Assembly (NCBI GenBank): GCA_937889645.1
Contig: CALBZE010000024.1
Coordinates: 1-64,000, forward strand
DNA from: an uncultured bacterium
GTDB taxonomy: Bacteria; Gemmatimonadota; Gemmatimonadetes; Longimicrobiales; RSA9
Length of the DNA stretch: 64,000 bases
Reading direction: 5' to 3'
Shown: piece by piece, positions 9,212 to 17,655 of the stretch
Position numbering within the stretch: position 1 is the first letter of the stretch
Layout of the letters: each line of letters opens with the position of its first letter
Position numbers and translations under genes: made by a program
Notes under the pieces: model-generated
The model's input: the letters and a program-made list of their open reading frames with translations, nothing else
Databases searched by the model: none
Told to the model about the DNA's origin: nothing

Positions 9212-9469
9212 TTACGCATCGGGGTTGCTGGGCGCGCCGTTCGCGGCCGAGCTCTGGTTCCCCTTGACTCGGCAGTAGCCGCTCAGGCTCGTGTAGTAGT
9301 CCAACACATCGCCGCAGAACGAAGCGAGCTCGCGGCAGCAGGCGCCGTCCGCGCAGGCGTCGTTGATCTTCGCTTCCCCGCTGGTCGAGACGGAAACTGG
9401 GATCATGGTGGCGACCGCGGTGAGAGCGATCACGACGCCGTACCTCTTCAATGCCTTAGCGGACCACAT
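9212..9469 (-). CDS. Small exported Cys-rich peptide
   Basis: I do not recognise this 85-aa protein. It has a basic N-terminus (KALKRYG) and a hydrophobic stretch (about 11-28), so export is likely, followed by a short domain with five cysteines within about 30 residues: a DAC, a CC pair, FC and YC. The tail is polar and Gly/Asn/Pro-rich. The start at 9469 is fixed by AGGAGGTG five bases upstream of ATG; a longer frame to 9691 would run inside the preceding gene. It lies between the anti-sigma fusion and the propeller lipoprotein. By position it resembles NVEALA-type peptides that accompany propeller lipoproteins in Bacteroidota; no sequence relationship is claimed. Confidence 0.72.
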   Translation of the reverse strand: MWSAKALKRYGVVIALTAVATMIPVSVSTSGEAKINDACADGACCRELASFCGDVLDYYTSLSGYCRVKGNQSSAANGAPSNPDA

Positions 9470-9558
9470 CGTCACCTCCTGGCTGAATGGATCCATGTAT
9501 GGGTCGGCGAGGAAGCCGAGTCGCATCCTCACGACCCGCGCACTAGAGTGGTCCTTCC

Positions 9559-11706
9559 TCAGGGCGCTGTCAGGTGGCGCCCGGCCGGAACCGCCAGACT
9601 CGTTGCCTGGCGAATCGCCGTCCTCAGCGTCGAATGCCGGTAGCGGACGACGCCTTCGCGATCCACGACGAAATACTCTGGCGTCCCCCACTGGTCGAAC
9701 GCCGTCGCGACCTCGAGTTGTGGGTCGGAGTACAGATCAACGGACGGCATGATTTCTTTCCAGCGCCCGGTCGTCTCCGGTGAGGGCCGACCGAGTTGAA
9801 TCGCAACGGTTCTGACTCCCTTCCGCGCAAGGAGGTGTGCCCCTTCTTCGAGTTCCGGCAGCGCCTCGATCGAAATGGCCGAGGTGGGCAACAGGAACGC
9901 AACGACGGTAATCCCAGCCGTGAGCGCTGCACCCGCACTCACCCGCGCGCCGTCGGCGTCGAGCAGCTCAAGGTTGCTGTCGAGCCTGCGGTACACGGCA
10001 TGAGGGGCCACGTAGGACGCCAGAGCGGCGTGCGCTCGCTCCAGCGCCCGGGCCCAGCCGTCGTCACCGCTCCAAGACCGGCCCAGAGCGACGGCGCTCG
10101 CCGTCATCGAGGAGTCGGCGAGGGGGTCGATCGCGACGCGTGCCAGGAACTCGGTCGCTTCGGTCGTCCGGCCGCTACGAGCCAGGACCCGGGCAAGCGC
10201 GTCGAACACCGCGGGATTCCACGTCGCGGCCGCCGCGGCTTCGAGATGCTCGAGTGCGCACTCGATGTCGTCGGTCTGCAAGCAGGAACGAGCGATGATG
10301 TGGCGCACCGATGCCTCGAGTTCGGCCAGCCGATGCCGATGCACCTCGGAGGTCTGGAACGGCTCGCGCTCGAGAGGGAGTTCGCCGGTGGCGACCCTGG
10401 ACACGGCGCCGCGCAGCCAGGCATGCAGTTCCTCACCAGGCGGCATAGCCTCGGCGAGCGCCTGCGCGATCGTGCCGAGGTCTTCCGGCGCGATCGCGAG
10501 GTAACGCTCGGCCCACTTGAACGCCGATTTCGAGTCCTTGACTCGGAGCGCTTCGAAGAGGCCCGCGATGACCAGTTCGCGGTGCCAGAACCCCGTTTCG
10601 GCGCCCATCCGTTCGAGATCGTCCAGTAGTGGACGCTCTCCGGCGCTCTGTCTGAGGTCGGAGAGTCGGAACTGGATGCTGGTCTTGTGCGTGGGCGCGT
10701 TCTGCAGCAGATAGCCGCGCCACCGCTCGTGGACCTCGGCCTCGCCCAGCACCATCGCGTAGAGCGCGAGGAAGGCCGCGTCGTCCGCCGTGGGTCGGCC
10801 GGCCGACCAGTGGCGATCGAGCTCGCGCAGCCGGCCGCGATGGTACTCGACGAGGCTGTCGCGCTGCGCGCCCTGGGCCAGCGCGCTCTCGAAACGGAAC
10901 AGCGTGTACCAGCCCCACGGGTGCTTCGGGTACATCTGCGTCGCGGTCCGGGCGGTCTCATGCGCGAGGTCGGAATCGCGCGCGAAAAGGTCGTTCGCCC
11001 TTTCCCGCAAGGACTCGGACAGCGGCCTGCCATCCGCACCGTGGACGAGGAGCTCCCACAGGCGGCGATTGTTGCTGTCGATCCGGGAGGCGGCGGCGTC
11101 TTCTACGGCGAAGGCGGCGTAGACGACGCTGTCCGGGAGCGACACGGCGCCCCGAAACACCCCGTCGGCGCCACGGGTGAGCGTCCCGATCTCCGTGATC
11201 TCGTGATTGCCGTTGGCAAAGCGCAGACGGCCCCGCAGGGTCAGCGTCGGCTCGGAGGCGAGGAGCGCGCCGGGCGCGTAGCGGACTTGGACCGTCGTGC
11301 CGGCGTTGACGCGCAACGGCCGGAACTCGAGCCGGCTCCGGTCGGCGCCGAGGCGCGGCACCGAGAGGAGGAGCGCGCCCGCCATGAAGAGCACGAGCGT
11401 GGCGGCGATAGCCGGGACCGCCCGCTTGCTTTCGTTCTCGATCGGCACCGGGTCGGAGGTGGGGAGGATGACGCGCACGCCCGCGGCCCTGCGTGCCAGG
11501 AGGCGCGGAAGCGCGTCGGCGGGCGGCTCCGGCACCGGAAGGCTCCGGGCCACCTCGCCGAGCTCGCGAATGAAGCGAACGGTGTCACGGCAGCGGGCGC
11601 AGCCGGCCAGGTGCGAGGCCACGCGGTCCCGCGCTTTCCCCGTGAGTTCCGCGTCCGCGTAGCGGCTGAGCCGCTCGAATCTCGGATGCCCTAGGAAACG
11701 GATCAT
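9559..11706 (-). CDS. Zinc-finger anti-sigma factor fused to helical-repeat and thioredoxin-like domains
   Basis: This 715-aa protein begins with a zinc-binding anti-sigma domain (H32, C36, C39 of the HxxxCxxC motif), followed by a membrane helix (97-116). The large extracytoplasmic part has a beta-rich segment, alpha-helical TPR-like repeats (about 210-560) and a C-terminal TlpA/AhpC-like thioredoxin fold (about 585-705). In that fold the cis-proline loop GTPEYFVVD is kept, but the redox CxxC is S609-A-I-S612, so it cannot do dithiol chemistry. It overlaps the sigma gene by 4 bases (ATGA). The expected role is to hold the sigma factor at the membrane while sensing an envelope signal through the outer domains. 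Confidence 0.82.
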   Translation of the reverse strand: MIRFLGHPRFERLSRYADAELTGKARDRVASHLAGCARCRDTVRFIRELGEVARSLPVPEPPADALPRLLARRAAGVRVILPTSDPVPIENESKRAVPAIAATLVLFMAGALLLSVPRLGADRSRLEFRPLRVNAGTTVQVRYAPGALLASEPTLTLRGRLRFANGNHEITEIGTLTRGADGVFRGAVSLPDSVVYAAFAVEDAAASRIDSNNRRLWELLVHGADGRPLSESLRERANDLFARDSDLAHETARTATQMYPKHPWGWYTLFRFESALAQGAQRDSLVEYHRGRLRELDRHWSAGRPTADDAAFLALYAMVLGEAEVHERWRGYLLQNAPTHKTSIQFRLSDLRQSAGERPLLDDLERMGAETGFWHRELVIAGLFEALRVKDSKSAFKWAERYLAIAPEDLGTIAQALAEAMPPGEELHAWLRGAVSRVATGELPLEREPFQTSEVHRHRLAELEASVRHIIARSCLQTDDIECALEHLEAAAAATWNPAVFDALARVLARSGRTTEATEFLARVAIDPLADSSMTASAVALGRSWSGDDGWARALERAHAALASYVAPHAVYRRLDSNLELLDADGARVSAGAALTAGITVVAFLLPTSAISIEALPELEEGAHLLARKGVRTVAIQLGRPSPETTGRWKEIMPSVDLYSDPQLEVATAFDQWGTPEYFVVDREGVVRYRHSTLRTAIRQATSLAVPAGRHLTAP

Positions 11707-12236
11707 GCGGAGTTCCTCAAGCGATCTCTCAAGATCTTGCGAGCCCGATGGAGCTTGCTCGCGGACCCGGATTTACCGATCCCCATGAGCTGGCCGATCT
11801 CCTCATGGGAGTATCCTTCGATTTCCTTTAGCACGAACACGGCGCGCAGCGGATCGGGCAAATAGGCGAGCGCGCGCTCGAGTGCGACGCGATCGACCAC
11901 CGGCTCCGCACGCTCGACGGGCTGGAAGCCCGTCGTTCCGTCGAGGGAGACCTCCCTGCGACGGCGCTTCTGGCGCAGAACCATGAGAGACCTCCGTGTC
12001 GCCACGATCTTGAGCCAATCTTCGAGGGCGCCGCGTCCCTGATAGGTGCGCAGCGCTTCGGGCAGGCCGGCGAACACGTCCTGGAGCACGTCCTCCGCGT
12101 CCTCCTGGGACTGCGTAAGCCGGTAGGCGATGCGGTACACGACGGCGCCGAAGCGGGCATAAAGCGCCTCGAGCGCGCCGGCATCCGCGAGCCGCGCACG
12201 TTGGACGAGTAGGTCGACGCCAGCCTGGTCCGTCAT
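11703..12236 (-). CDS. ECF RNA polymerase sigma factor
   Basis: This 177-aa protein has sigma region 2 (about 20-85; the EDAEDVLQDVF segment contacts the -10 element) and region 4 (about 120-170; YSHEEIGQLMGIGKSGSASKL is the helix-turn-helix). Length and domain order are those of extracytoplasmic-function sigma factors. I chose the ATG at 12236; a TTG eight codons upstream is also open. It is translationally coupled to the anti-sigma fusion and probably directs transcription of its own operon down to the HD-GYP gene. The upstream sequence is unusually AT-rich. Confidence 0.92.
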   Translation of the reverse strand: MTDQAGVDLLVQRARLADAGALEALYARFGAVVYRIAYRLTQSQEDAEDVLQDVFAGLPEALRTYQGRGALEDWLKIVATRRSLMVLRQKRRRREVSLDGTTGFQPVERAEPVVDRVALERALAYLPDPLRAVFVLKEIEGYSHEEIGQLMGIGKSGSASKLHRARKILRDRLRNSA

Positions 12237-12260
12237 TGGATTTCGTCCGGACCCAACCAA

Positions 12261-12360
12261 TCGAGATTATCCCGGGAGTACCACATATATAGATGCCGGA
12301 GAAGGCGAAAACTTCGCATCGGATTTGTAAGATAATATACGACAACGTGATAGGGTTGGT
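12261..12360 (-). promoter_or_regulatory. AT-rich promoter region of the first ECF cluster
   Basis: About 100 bases upstream of the sigma gene are clearly AT-richer than the surroundings, with TATATA, TATATTAT and TTACAAAT-like stretches on the minus strand. A GCGAA-AAC-TTCGC inverted repeat lies at 12305-12317. I cannot define a convincing -35/-10 pair. No gene is supported between 12237 and 12492. Confidence 0.5.
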
Positions 12361-12422
12361 CGGTCCGCCGGCTGGGTCGGGGTCGGCGCAGGGGCCGTGG
12401 GACGACGATCCCGCGGACGAAC

Positions 12423-12459
12423 GACGGCGCCGGGGCGCGAGATCGGCCCCGGCGCCGTC
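12423..12459 (-). terminator. Strong GC hairpin downstream of the M61 gene
   Basis: A perfect 14-bp stem (12423-12436 with 12446-12459) and a 9-base loop lie 34 bp beyond the stop of the M61 peptidase gene. There is no T-run, so if it terminates it does so as a GC-only hairpin or with Rho. It separates the two ECF clusters. Confidence 0.6.
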
Positions 12460-12492
12460 GGCGCTTCGTCTACGCGGGCACGTCCCGGAAGA

Positions 12493-14361
12493 TCAACTCG
12501 TGGGTCCCGTGCCCGTCCGGGCGTCGGCCCGGGAGCCGAGCCACGCGGCGCGGAACGCGCGCACCTCGTCGGACAATGACTGGCCGGCCTTCTCGAAGGT
12601 CACGACCTCGAGCGTCGGGTCCTCGGCGAGGGTGATGGTGGCGGTGCGGGTTTGTCCCCGCTGCTCGAAGGTCACCTGAATACGGTCGCCGGGCGAACGC
12701 TCGGCCAGGATGGCTGCGACATCGGTCTCGGATGCGACGGTCCGGCCGTCGAGCGTGATGATGCGGTCGCCGCGATCGATGCCTGCCTCGTAGATCGGCG
12801 AGCCGATGAGCGTCTGGGTCGCGACGATGAGCTGGCCGTCCTGGCTCTGGAAGCGGACGCGGCCGAGCGACGCGCGGCCGGGCGCGGCCTTGCGGACGAG
12901 GAAGCCCGCGCGGGCGAGGAGCGCTTCATAATCCGGGACGTCCGTGCCGGTGATGTAACGGCCCACGAACTCTGCGGCGAACGCGGCGTCGCCCGTGACG
13001 CGGGCGAGGACGGCGCGGAAGTCGTCGAGGGTGTAAGGCTTTTCGGTCTTCCCGTGCGTGCGCCACATCTCGCGCATGAAGTCGTCGAGCGTGACGTCGA
13101 AGCGCGAACGGAGCGTGAGGTCGAGGCCGAGCCCGATCATCGAGCCCCACGTGTAGTACGAGATGAAGATGTTGGGCGTGTTCGTCGGGTCGATGGACGT
13201 TGCGGCATCTATGAACGGCGCGCGCATGCTCATCTGGACCGGGCTGTGGAAGCGCCGGCCGGGCGAGTTGACGACGGCGTCGATCGAGCCCGAGATCGCC
13301 GCGGCGTAGTCGTCGTCGGACATGAGGCCGGCGCGGCGGATGGTGAGCCGGTCGTAGTAATTGGTGAACCCCTCGGCGAACCACAGCTCGCGCGACATGT
13401 TGGCGCGCTCGAAGTCGAACGGCTCGAGGGATCGTGGCCGCAGGCGCTCGACGTTCCAGGTGTGGAAGAACTCGTGGGAGAGCGTGCCGAGGTTGCGCAG
13501 CGCGCCGTCGCCGGCGAGCGGGCGAGTGCTGGTCAGGATGGTGGAGTTGCGGTGCTCCATCCCGTCGCCGGCGACCCAGGGGAGGTAGTCCGTGATGAAG
13601 GTGTAGCTGCCGTAGTCGAAGTCTGCGGGCTCGCCGAAGATTGCGATCTGTTCGGCGACGACCTTCCTGGCCATTTCGGCGAAGCGGTCGAAGTCCTCGT
13701 CGCTCCCCTGGTGGTGGAGCGCGATGCGGATCGTGTAGTCGCGGCCGTTGCTCGCGGGTACGGTCCACTCGCGCACGTCGAAATCGCTCAGCTCGATCGG
13801 GCTGTCGAGGAAGTAGTAGAGGTTCGGCGCGGTAAAGGTGTACGGCGAATCGCCCGGGACGAGCTGCGTGGCGACCTTCCAGTTCGAGCCCTCGGGCGGG
13901 TGGAAAGTGACGCTGATCGGCCGGTTCTCGAGGCCGCGCGCCCAGACGAAGGTGGCCGGGATGTTCAGGTGCGCGTGCGTCGCATCGATCCCGCTGTAGG
14001 TGCCGTCCGCGCGGTCGCCGAAGAGGGTGTAGGCGAAACGGACGGTCCCGTCGTGTCCGGCGACGGTCCAGCCGTATGGGTCGGGCTGCGATACGTCGAG
14101 CGGGCGGCCGCGGGAGTCCGTGGCCTCGACGGCGTAGACGTTCTTCGCGAACTCGTGGATCGCGTAGCGGCCGGGGGAGGACCGGCTCATGCGGACCTCG
14201 AGCGGGCCGGATCGGAGGTCGACGAAGGTGACGACGATGCGCGCCTCGTGGTGCACGGCGTTGGGGAAAGAGACCTCGTAGCGGACCGGCGCCTGTGCGA
14301 CCGCCGCGGCCGGTGCCGCGAGGGCGAGGGACAGCGTCAGCGCGTAGAGCGTTTTCGTCAT
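12493..14361 (-). CDS. Secreted M61-family (glycyl aminopeptidase-like) metallopeptidase with PDZ domain
   Basis: This 622-aa protein has a signal peptide (1-23), an N-terminal M61 beta domain and a catalytic domain with the zinc motif HEFFHTW (H296, E297, H300) and downstream E330 in WFAEGFTNYY. The GMEH segment (about 267-270) corresponds to the substrate-binding GMEN-like motif. A PDZ domain follows (about 515-590; GSPIYEAGIDRGDRI). All catalytic residues are present. It acts in the periplasm or outside the cell, on glycine- or alanine-leading peptides judging from the family. The ATG at 14361 places the signal peptide at the N-terminus; a longer frame to 14433 lacks support. A 138-bp gap separates it from the lipoprotein upstream. 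Confidence 0.9.
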   Translation of the reverse strand: MTKTLYALTLSLALAAPAAAVAQAPVRYEVSFPNAVHHEARIVVTFVDLRSGPLEVRMSRSSPGRYAIHEFAKNVYAVEATDSRGRPLDVSQPDPYGWTVAGHDGTVRFAYTLFGDRADGTYSGIDATHAHLNIPATFVWARGLENRPISVTFHPPEGSNWKVATQLVPGDSPYTFTAPNLYYFLDSPIELSDFDVREWTVPASNGRDYTIRIALHHQGSDEDFDRFAEMARKVVAEQIAIFGEPADFDYGSYTFITDYLPWVAGDGMEHRNSTILTSTRPLAGDGALRNLGTLSHEFFHTWNVERLRPRSLEPFDFERANMSRELWFAEGFTNYYDRLTIRRAGLMSDDDYAAAISGSIDAVVNSPGRRFHSPVQMSMRAPFIDAATSIDPTNTPNIFISYYTWGSMIGLGLDLTLRSRFDVTLDDFMREMWRTHGKTEKPYTLDDFRAVLARVTGDAAFAAEFVGRYITGTDVPDYEALLARAGFLVRKAAPGRASLGRVRFQSQDGQLIVATQTLIGSPIYEAGIDRGDRIITLDGRTVASETDVAAILAERSPGDRIQVTFEQRGQTRTATITLAEDPTLEVVTFEKAGQSLSDEVRAFRAAWLGSRADARTGTGPTS

Positions 14362-14499
14362 GGCGTGGTGTCCAAGGCTGGTGAACGACGTCGGGCCGGG
14401 CGCCTCAGGCGGGCCCGGGCTCGTGTACGACAAGATGGGCTCGGCCCGCGGTCTCGTCGAGCGTGGTCGAGTCGACGCGGCGGCCCCAGCGATCGTCGC

Positions 14500-15195
14500 C
14501 TAGCTACCGCTGCCGGGTGAGTGGAGCGGCTCGCCCGTGTCCTCCCAGCGCCACTCGTCGAGGATCCGCGCCGCGCGGGGCCCGAAGCCGTCGCCGTACT
14601 CGCCGGGGAAGTGGGTGACGACGAAGAAGTATCGGCCGTACCGGACGCCGAGTGCGGCGGAGCCGAACGCGGTGGCGCCGTCGGGGAGCCTGCGTGTGAA
14701 GGTCCACTCTTCGACCGACCACGAGAAGCGCCGTGGCCGATCGGGCGCCGTCTGAGTCGAGCGAGCGCCCGCCCGCTCGGCGACGTCGCGGGCCAGCGCA
14801 AGGGCTGCGTCCTGGTCGACCCCTTCCGGCAGCACTGCGATGGCGAGGATCACCTGCTCGTTCCGCCGGCCGCCGAACTCCGCGACGAACCGGATGACCT
14901 CCGCCTCGTAGGCCGCGACCGGCCCGGCCGCCATGTCCGTCGGGACGTAGGTGCTGAAGGGGAGCGGGAAGCCGGGTGGCGACCGGTACAGCCAATACGT
15001 CATCGGTTCGTCCATCCCCTCGATGGTGATGGTCGAGTGGACCGTGTCCGGGCGCGGCGGCGAGACGTGGCGTTGCCCCGGGGCGGTGCGGTCGGAATCG
15101 CCGCCGTCGCCACGGGGCTCGGCGCATGCGACGCCGAGGAGGACGGAGACGGCGAGGATCCTGGACCAGGTGCCGAGACGAGCGAAATCCTTCAA
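14500..15195 (-). CDS. Lipoprotein of unknown function
   Basis: This 231-aa protein has a lipobox GVAC (C24) after a short signal and no recognised domain. The mature part starts with a charged linker and then an alpha/beta region with YWLYRSPPGF, a helix with evenly spaced alanines, and FFVVTHFPGEYGDGF near the end. I chose the TTG at 15195 because GGAGG lies four bases upstream and the signal peptide then sits at the N-terminus; the open frame further upstream overlaps the preceding gene. It begins 16 bp after the propeller lipoprotein and is part of the second ECF cluster. Confidence 0.68.
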   Translation of the reverse strand: MKDFARLGTWSRILAVSVLLGVACAEPRGDGGDSDRTAPGQRHVSPPRPDTVHSTITIEGMDEPMTYWLYRSPPGFPLPFSTYVPTDMAAGPVAAYEAEVIRFVAEFGGRRNEQVILAIAVLPEGVDQDAALALARDVAERAGARSTQTAPDRPRRFSWSVEEWTFTRRLPDGATAFGSAALGVRYGRYFFVVTHFPGEYGDGFGPRAARILDEWRWEDTGEPLHSPGSGS

Positions 15196-15211
15196 TGGTC
15201 CTCCAGATCGA

Positions 15212-16390
15212 TCATTGCCTCCCCGCGATCTCCACGGACGGCACCGGCACGCGGTACGCCACCAGCGTCGCGAGGTCGGTCTCCGGGTCGCGCTCGAGAG
15301 CGTAGATCCGGTAGCCCGCAACGTCGAAGTCGTACCAGGGTCGATCGAACGTCGCGCGGGCGAGGTAGACGCCGGTATCGTCGAACAGGTGGAGCGTAGC
15401 AGGGCCGCCGCCGAAATGTTCCGACCGCTGCTCCCACACCCACGTATGACCGGTCCCGGAGTCGCGGCGAACGCTTGCCAAGATTTGCTTGACCCGTCTC
15501 TGTTCCGCCAGGTCGCGAATGGCCCGCTCGACCTGCTCGGGGGGTGCGCCCAGGCGTGAGAGATCCCGACGGGCCTGGTCGGCGAAGGCCTCGAGCTCGG
15601 CCTCGGTGGAGTATTCTGGCGCGCGATCGACCGTGATCTCCCGCTCCGGCGTGCCGTCGTCCCGGATGAACTGGACGCGGAGCATCGAGCAGTGGGCGCG
15701 GAGGATCATCGGGCCGCCGGTCGCATCCCGGATGCAGTCGGGCACGTCCTGGGGCGCCGCGGTCGTCCAATCCGGCGGGTCGAGCGACCGGCGCGCGCCG
15801 TCCGGCCCCAGGATAGCCCAACGCGAGGCGCCGGTGAACTGCGCGAGGTGGAGCAGCAGTCGGTCGGGGTCGAGCGGAAAGACGTCGAACACCATTCCGT
15901 TGGGGCGAATCGAGCGAATGTGCGTCCCGACGGAGTCGAAGACCTCCATCTCCGCCGCGCCGTCGGCGATGACGATCTCTCCGGCCCGAACCGCGAACGC
16001 GATCGGCTCAGCGACCTCGCCCGGCCCGCCGCCCTTGCGGCCCATTGTGTTGAGCAGCGTACCATCCGTTGCGCTGTACCGGTAGACGCGTCCGGCCATC
16101 CGGTCGAAGACGTAGACGGAGCCGCCCGAGGCGCGTACGGCAGACGGGCGCTCCCACACCGGCGCGTAAGCGGTTTCGACGTTGCCGTCGACCGCCCAGA
16201 GGTCGATCGCGACGACGGCGCCATCCGTGAGCAACGGCGCGGCGGGGTTTCGCACGATCTCCACGCCGGCAACGGTGTCGCGGGTGCCGGCCCAGGTCCG
16301 AGCGCCAGAGTCGCCGGCGGCGCAGGCGGCCAGCGCGGGGATCAGCATGGCGACGGTGATAGGCGAGACCCTGCGTCGTGTCCGGTGGAT
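15212..16390 (-). CDS. Lipoprotein with six-bladed beta-propeller; start unclear
   Basis: This protein of about 392 aa has a lipobox LAAC (C23 counted from 16390) and propeller blades, including VYVFDRMAGRVYRYS, the MGRKGGGPGEV turn and a final LHLFDDTGVYLARA blade; a helical insert lies around residues 255-310. It resembles the lipoprotein at 8099-9208 in layout. The start is uncertain. A GTG at 16432 gives an unusually long pre-signal; an excellent GGAAGGAGG site is placed for a start at an ATC codon at 16390, which gives a normal lipoprotein signal. No ATG or GTG fits that ribosome site. Function is unknown beyond likely ligand or partner binding at the envelope. Confidence 0.72.
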   Translation of the reverse strand: MHRTRRRVSPITVAMLIPALAACAAGDSGARTWAGTRDTVAGVEIVRNPAAPLLTDGAVVAIDLWAVDGNVETAYAPVWERPSAVRASGGSVYVFDRMAGRVYRYSATDGTLLNTMGRKGGGPGEVAEPIAFAVRAGEIVIADGAAEMEVFDSVGTHIRSIRPNGMVFDVFPLDPDRLLLHLAQFTGASRWAILGPDGARRSLDPPDWTTAAPQDVPDCIRDATGGPMILRAHCSMLRVQFIRDDGTPEREITVDRAPEYSTEAELEAFADQARRDLSRLGAPPEQVERAIRDLAEQRRVKQILASVRRDSGTGHTWVWEQRSEHFGGGPATLHLFDDTGVYLARATFDRPWYDFDVAGYRIYALERDPETDLATLVAYRVPVPSVEIAGRQ

Positions 16391-16486
16391 GGACCCTCCT
16401 TCCTGATGACCCGCTTGGAGTGGCGCACACAATCGGGAGTCCCCGCTTGCCGGCGAACGATGAGGCGGCCCCCGGCCGCAGCCGCC

Positions 16487-17167
16487 TCAGTGTCGAATCT
16501 CGGGCCGGACGACGAGGATGAGCGTGCGGTAGTTGAACGGCGGTATGCCGTTTCCGATGACGAACGTCTGCCCGGTCGGCACTAAGATCTGCGTGCCGAG
16601 GAAGGGCTCGTTATCGTACTGGTAGAGCCGGATGTCGATATCCACGTAGCCGTTGCCGTCGTCCGAACGCCGGATCTCCCAGACCTTGCCGCGAAGGGCG
16701 AGGCCGCCCGCCACCTGCTGGTCGAACGTGGCAAACTTCCGGCCGTGGATCAACGCTTCCCCGACCAGGCGATACCCCTTGAAACGAAACAGTTCGCGAA
16801 GGGCCGCGTCGACGTCGGCGATGCGCGGGTCGGTCGTGTCGGATGGGACGGCCTCGATGATCTGGAAGTGCAAGGCGACGGCCGGTGCGGACATGCGGTC
16901 GAATTCGACGAGCGTCGCCTCGATCCGATCGAGGACGGCCGGTCGCTCCCGCACGGTGATCGCCGGAACATCCCCTTTGGCCGCCTGGATGGTCCCACCC
17001 TCGGACAGGATGTAGGGCTCGAGGAGCGACACGGCGACCGCAGGGGTCAAGGATTCCAGGCGGAACGTACGCGTCTCCAGGCGGTCGGCGGACCCCGCGC
17101 CGCACGCGGCGGCGAGGATCGCGACCGCGAACGCTGCAGGGACCGGCAAGATACGACGAGAAATCAT
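16487..17167 (-). CDS. Lipoprotein with secretin-like domain
   Basis: This 226-aa protein has a lipobox AAAC (C22). Residues about 30-95 look like a secretin N1/N2 repeat (TFRLESLTPAVAVSLLEPY, then VPAITVRERPAVLDRIEATL). The C-terminal part has the GYVDIDIRLYQY strand and a GQTFVIGNG motif as in the secretin beta-domain. It is far too short for a complete secretin pore. ATG at 17167 follows a GAGGGAG site; the frame upstream overlaps the anti-sigma gene. It starts 11 bp after the anti-sigma stop. It may form a small ring-like envelope complex or be a substrate-binding relic; this is inference. Confidence 0.68.
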   Translation of the reverse strand: MISRRILPVPAAFAVAILAAACGAGSADRLETRTFRLESLTPAVAVSLLEPYILSEGGTIQAAKGDVPAITVRERPAVLDRIEATLVEFDRMSAPAVALHFQIIEAVPSDTTDPRIADVDAALRELFRFKGYRLVGEALIHGRKFATFDQQVAGGLALRGKVWEIRRSDDGNGYVDIDIRLYQYDNEPFLGTQILVPTGQTFVIGNGIPPFNYRTLILVVRPEIRH

Positions 17168-17178
17168 GATCGGCTCCC

Positions 17179-17655
17179 TCATCGGAAGAACCAGACGACG
17201 GTGATCTTCGGGTTCGAGGTCTTGAAGATCGCGGCGTTGCTGCCGACAGGTACTGTGACCACGGGACCCGCGGCGTGCTCCGCGACACGGGCGATCGGGA
17301 GTGGTTCGGGCGGCGTCGCGTCGTCGCGGAGGAGCAAGAGCGCGAGCCCTGCGGCTGCAGCCAACGGGAGGGCCGCGGCGAGGCCCGGGCGCCACCGGGG
17401 TCGGCGGCCGAGGCGCAGCGGTGTCCGGACGATCTCGTCGACCTGGAGTCCGGCAATCGCTTCGTCGGCCGACGCGCTCGGCCGGATCTCATCGAGCGCG
17501 GCCGCCAGCAGGCGTTCACCCGCGAGCAGTCGGCGGGCCACGTCCGCGCAACGCGCACACGATCGCACGTGGGCCGCGACGGGCGAGTCGCCGCGCCCTT
17601 CGAGTTCCTCGAGGTCGGCTTCGAGCAGCAGCTCGAGCACTGCTTCACAATTCAC
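17179..17655 (-). CDS. Zinc-finger anti-sigma factor
   Basis: This 158-aa protein has the HVRSCARC zinc motif (HxxxCxxC, about residues 32-39), a helical segment that would wrap the sigma factor, a membrane helix (LAAALPLAAAAGLALLLL) and a short extracytoplasmic tail ending in VVWFFR. The GTG start at 17655 overlaps the sigma stop by 4 bases and is preceded by GGAGGAG. It is the expected partner of the ECF sigma factor upstream and would release it on an envelope signal. Confidence 0.85.
   Translation of the reverse strand: MNCEAVLELLLEADLEELEGRGDSPVAAHVRSCARCADVARRLLAGERLLAAALDEIRPSASADEAIAGLQVDEIVRTPLRLGRRPRWRPGLAAALPLAAAAGLALLLLRDDATPPEPLPIARVAEHAAGPVVTVPVGSNAAIFKTSNPKITVVWFFR

Noticed and set aside
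12460..14520. Plus-strand open frames antisense to the M61 gene
   Set aside because: Low-complexity translation; the M61 catalytic motifs lie on the minus strand.
17205..17235. GGTTCGAGGT stretch as a tRNA T-arm
   Set aside because: It lies inside the anti-sigma gene and has no matching acceptor or anticodon stems. I recognised no tRNA in the window.
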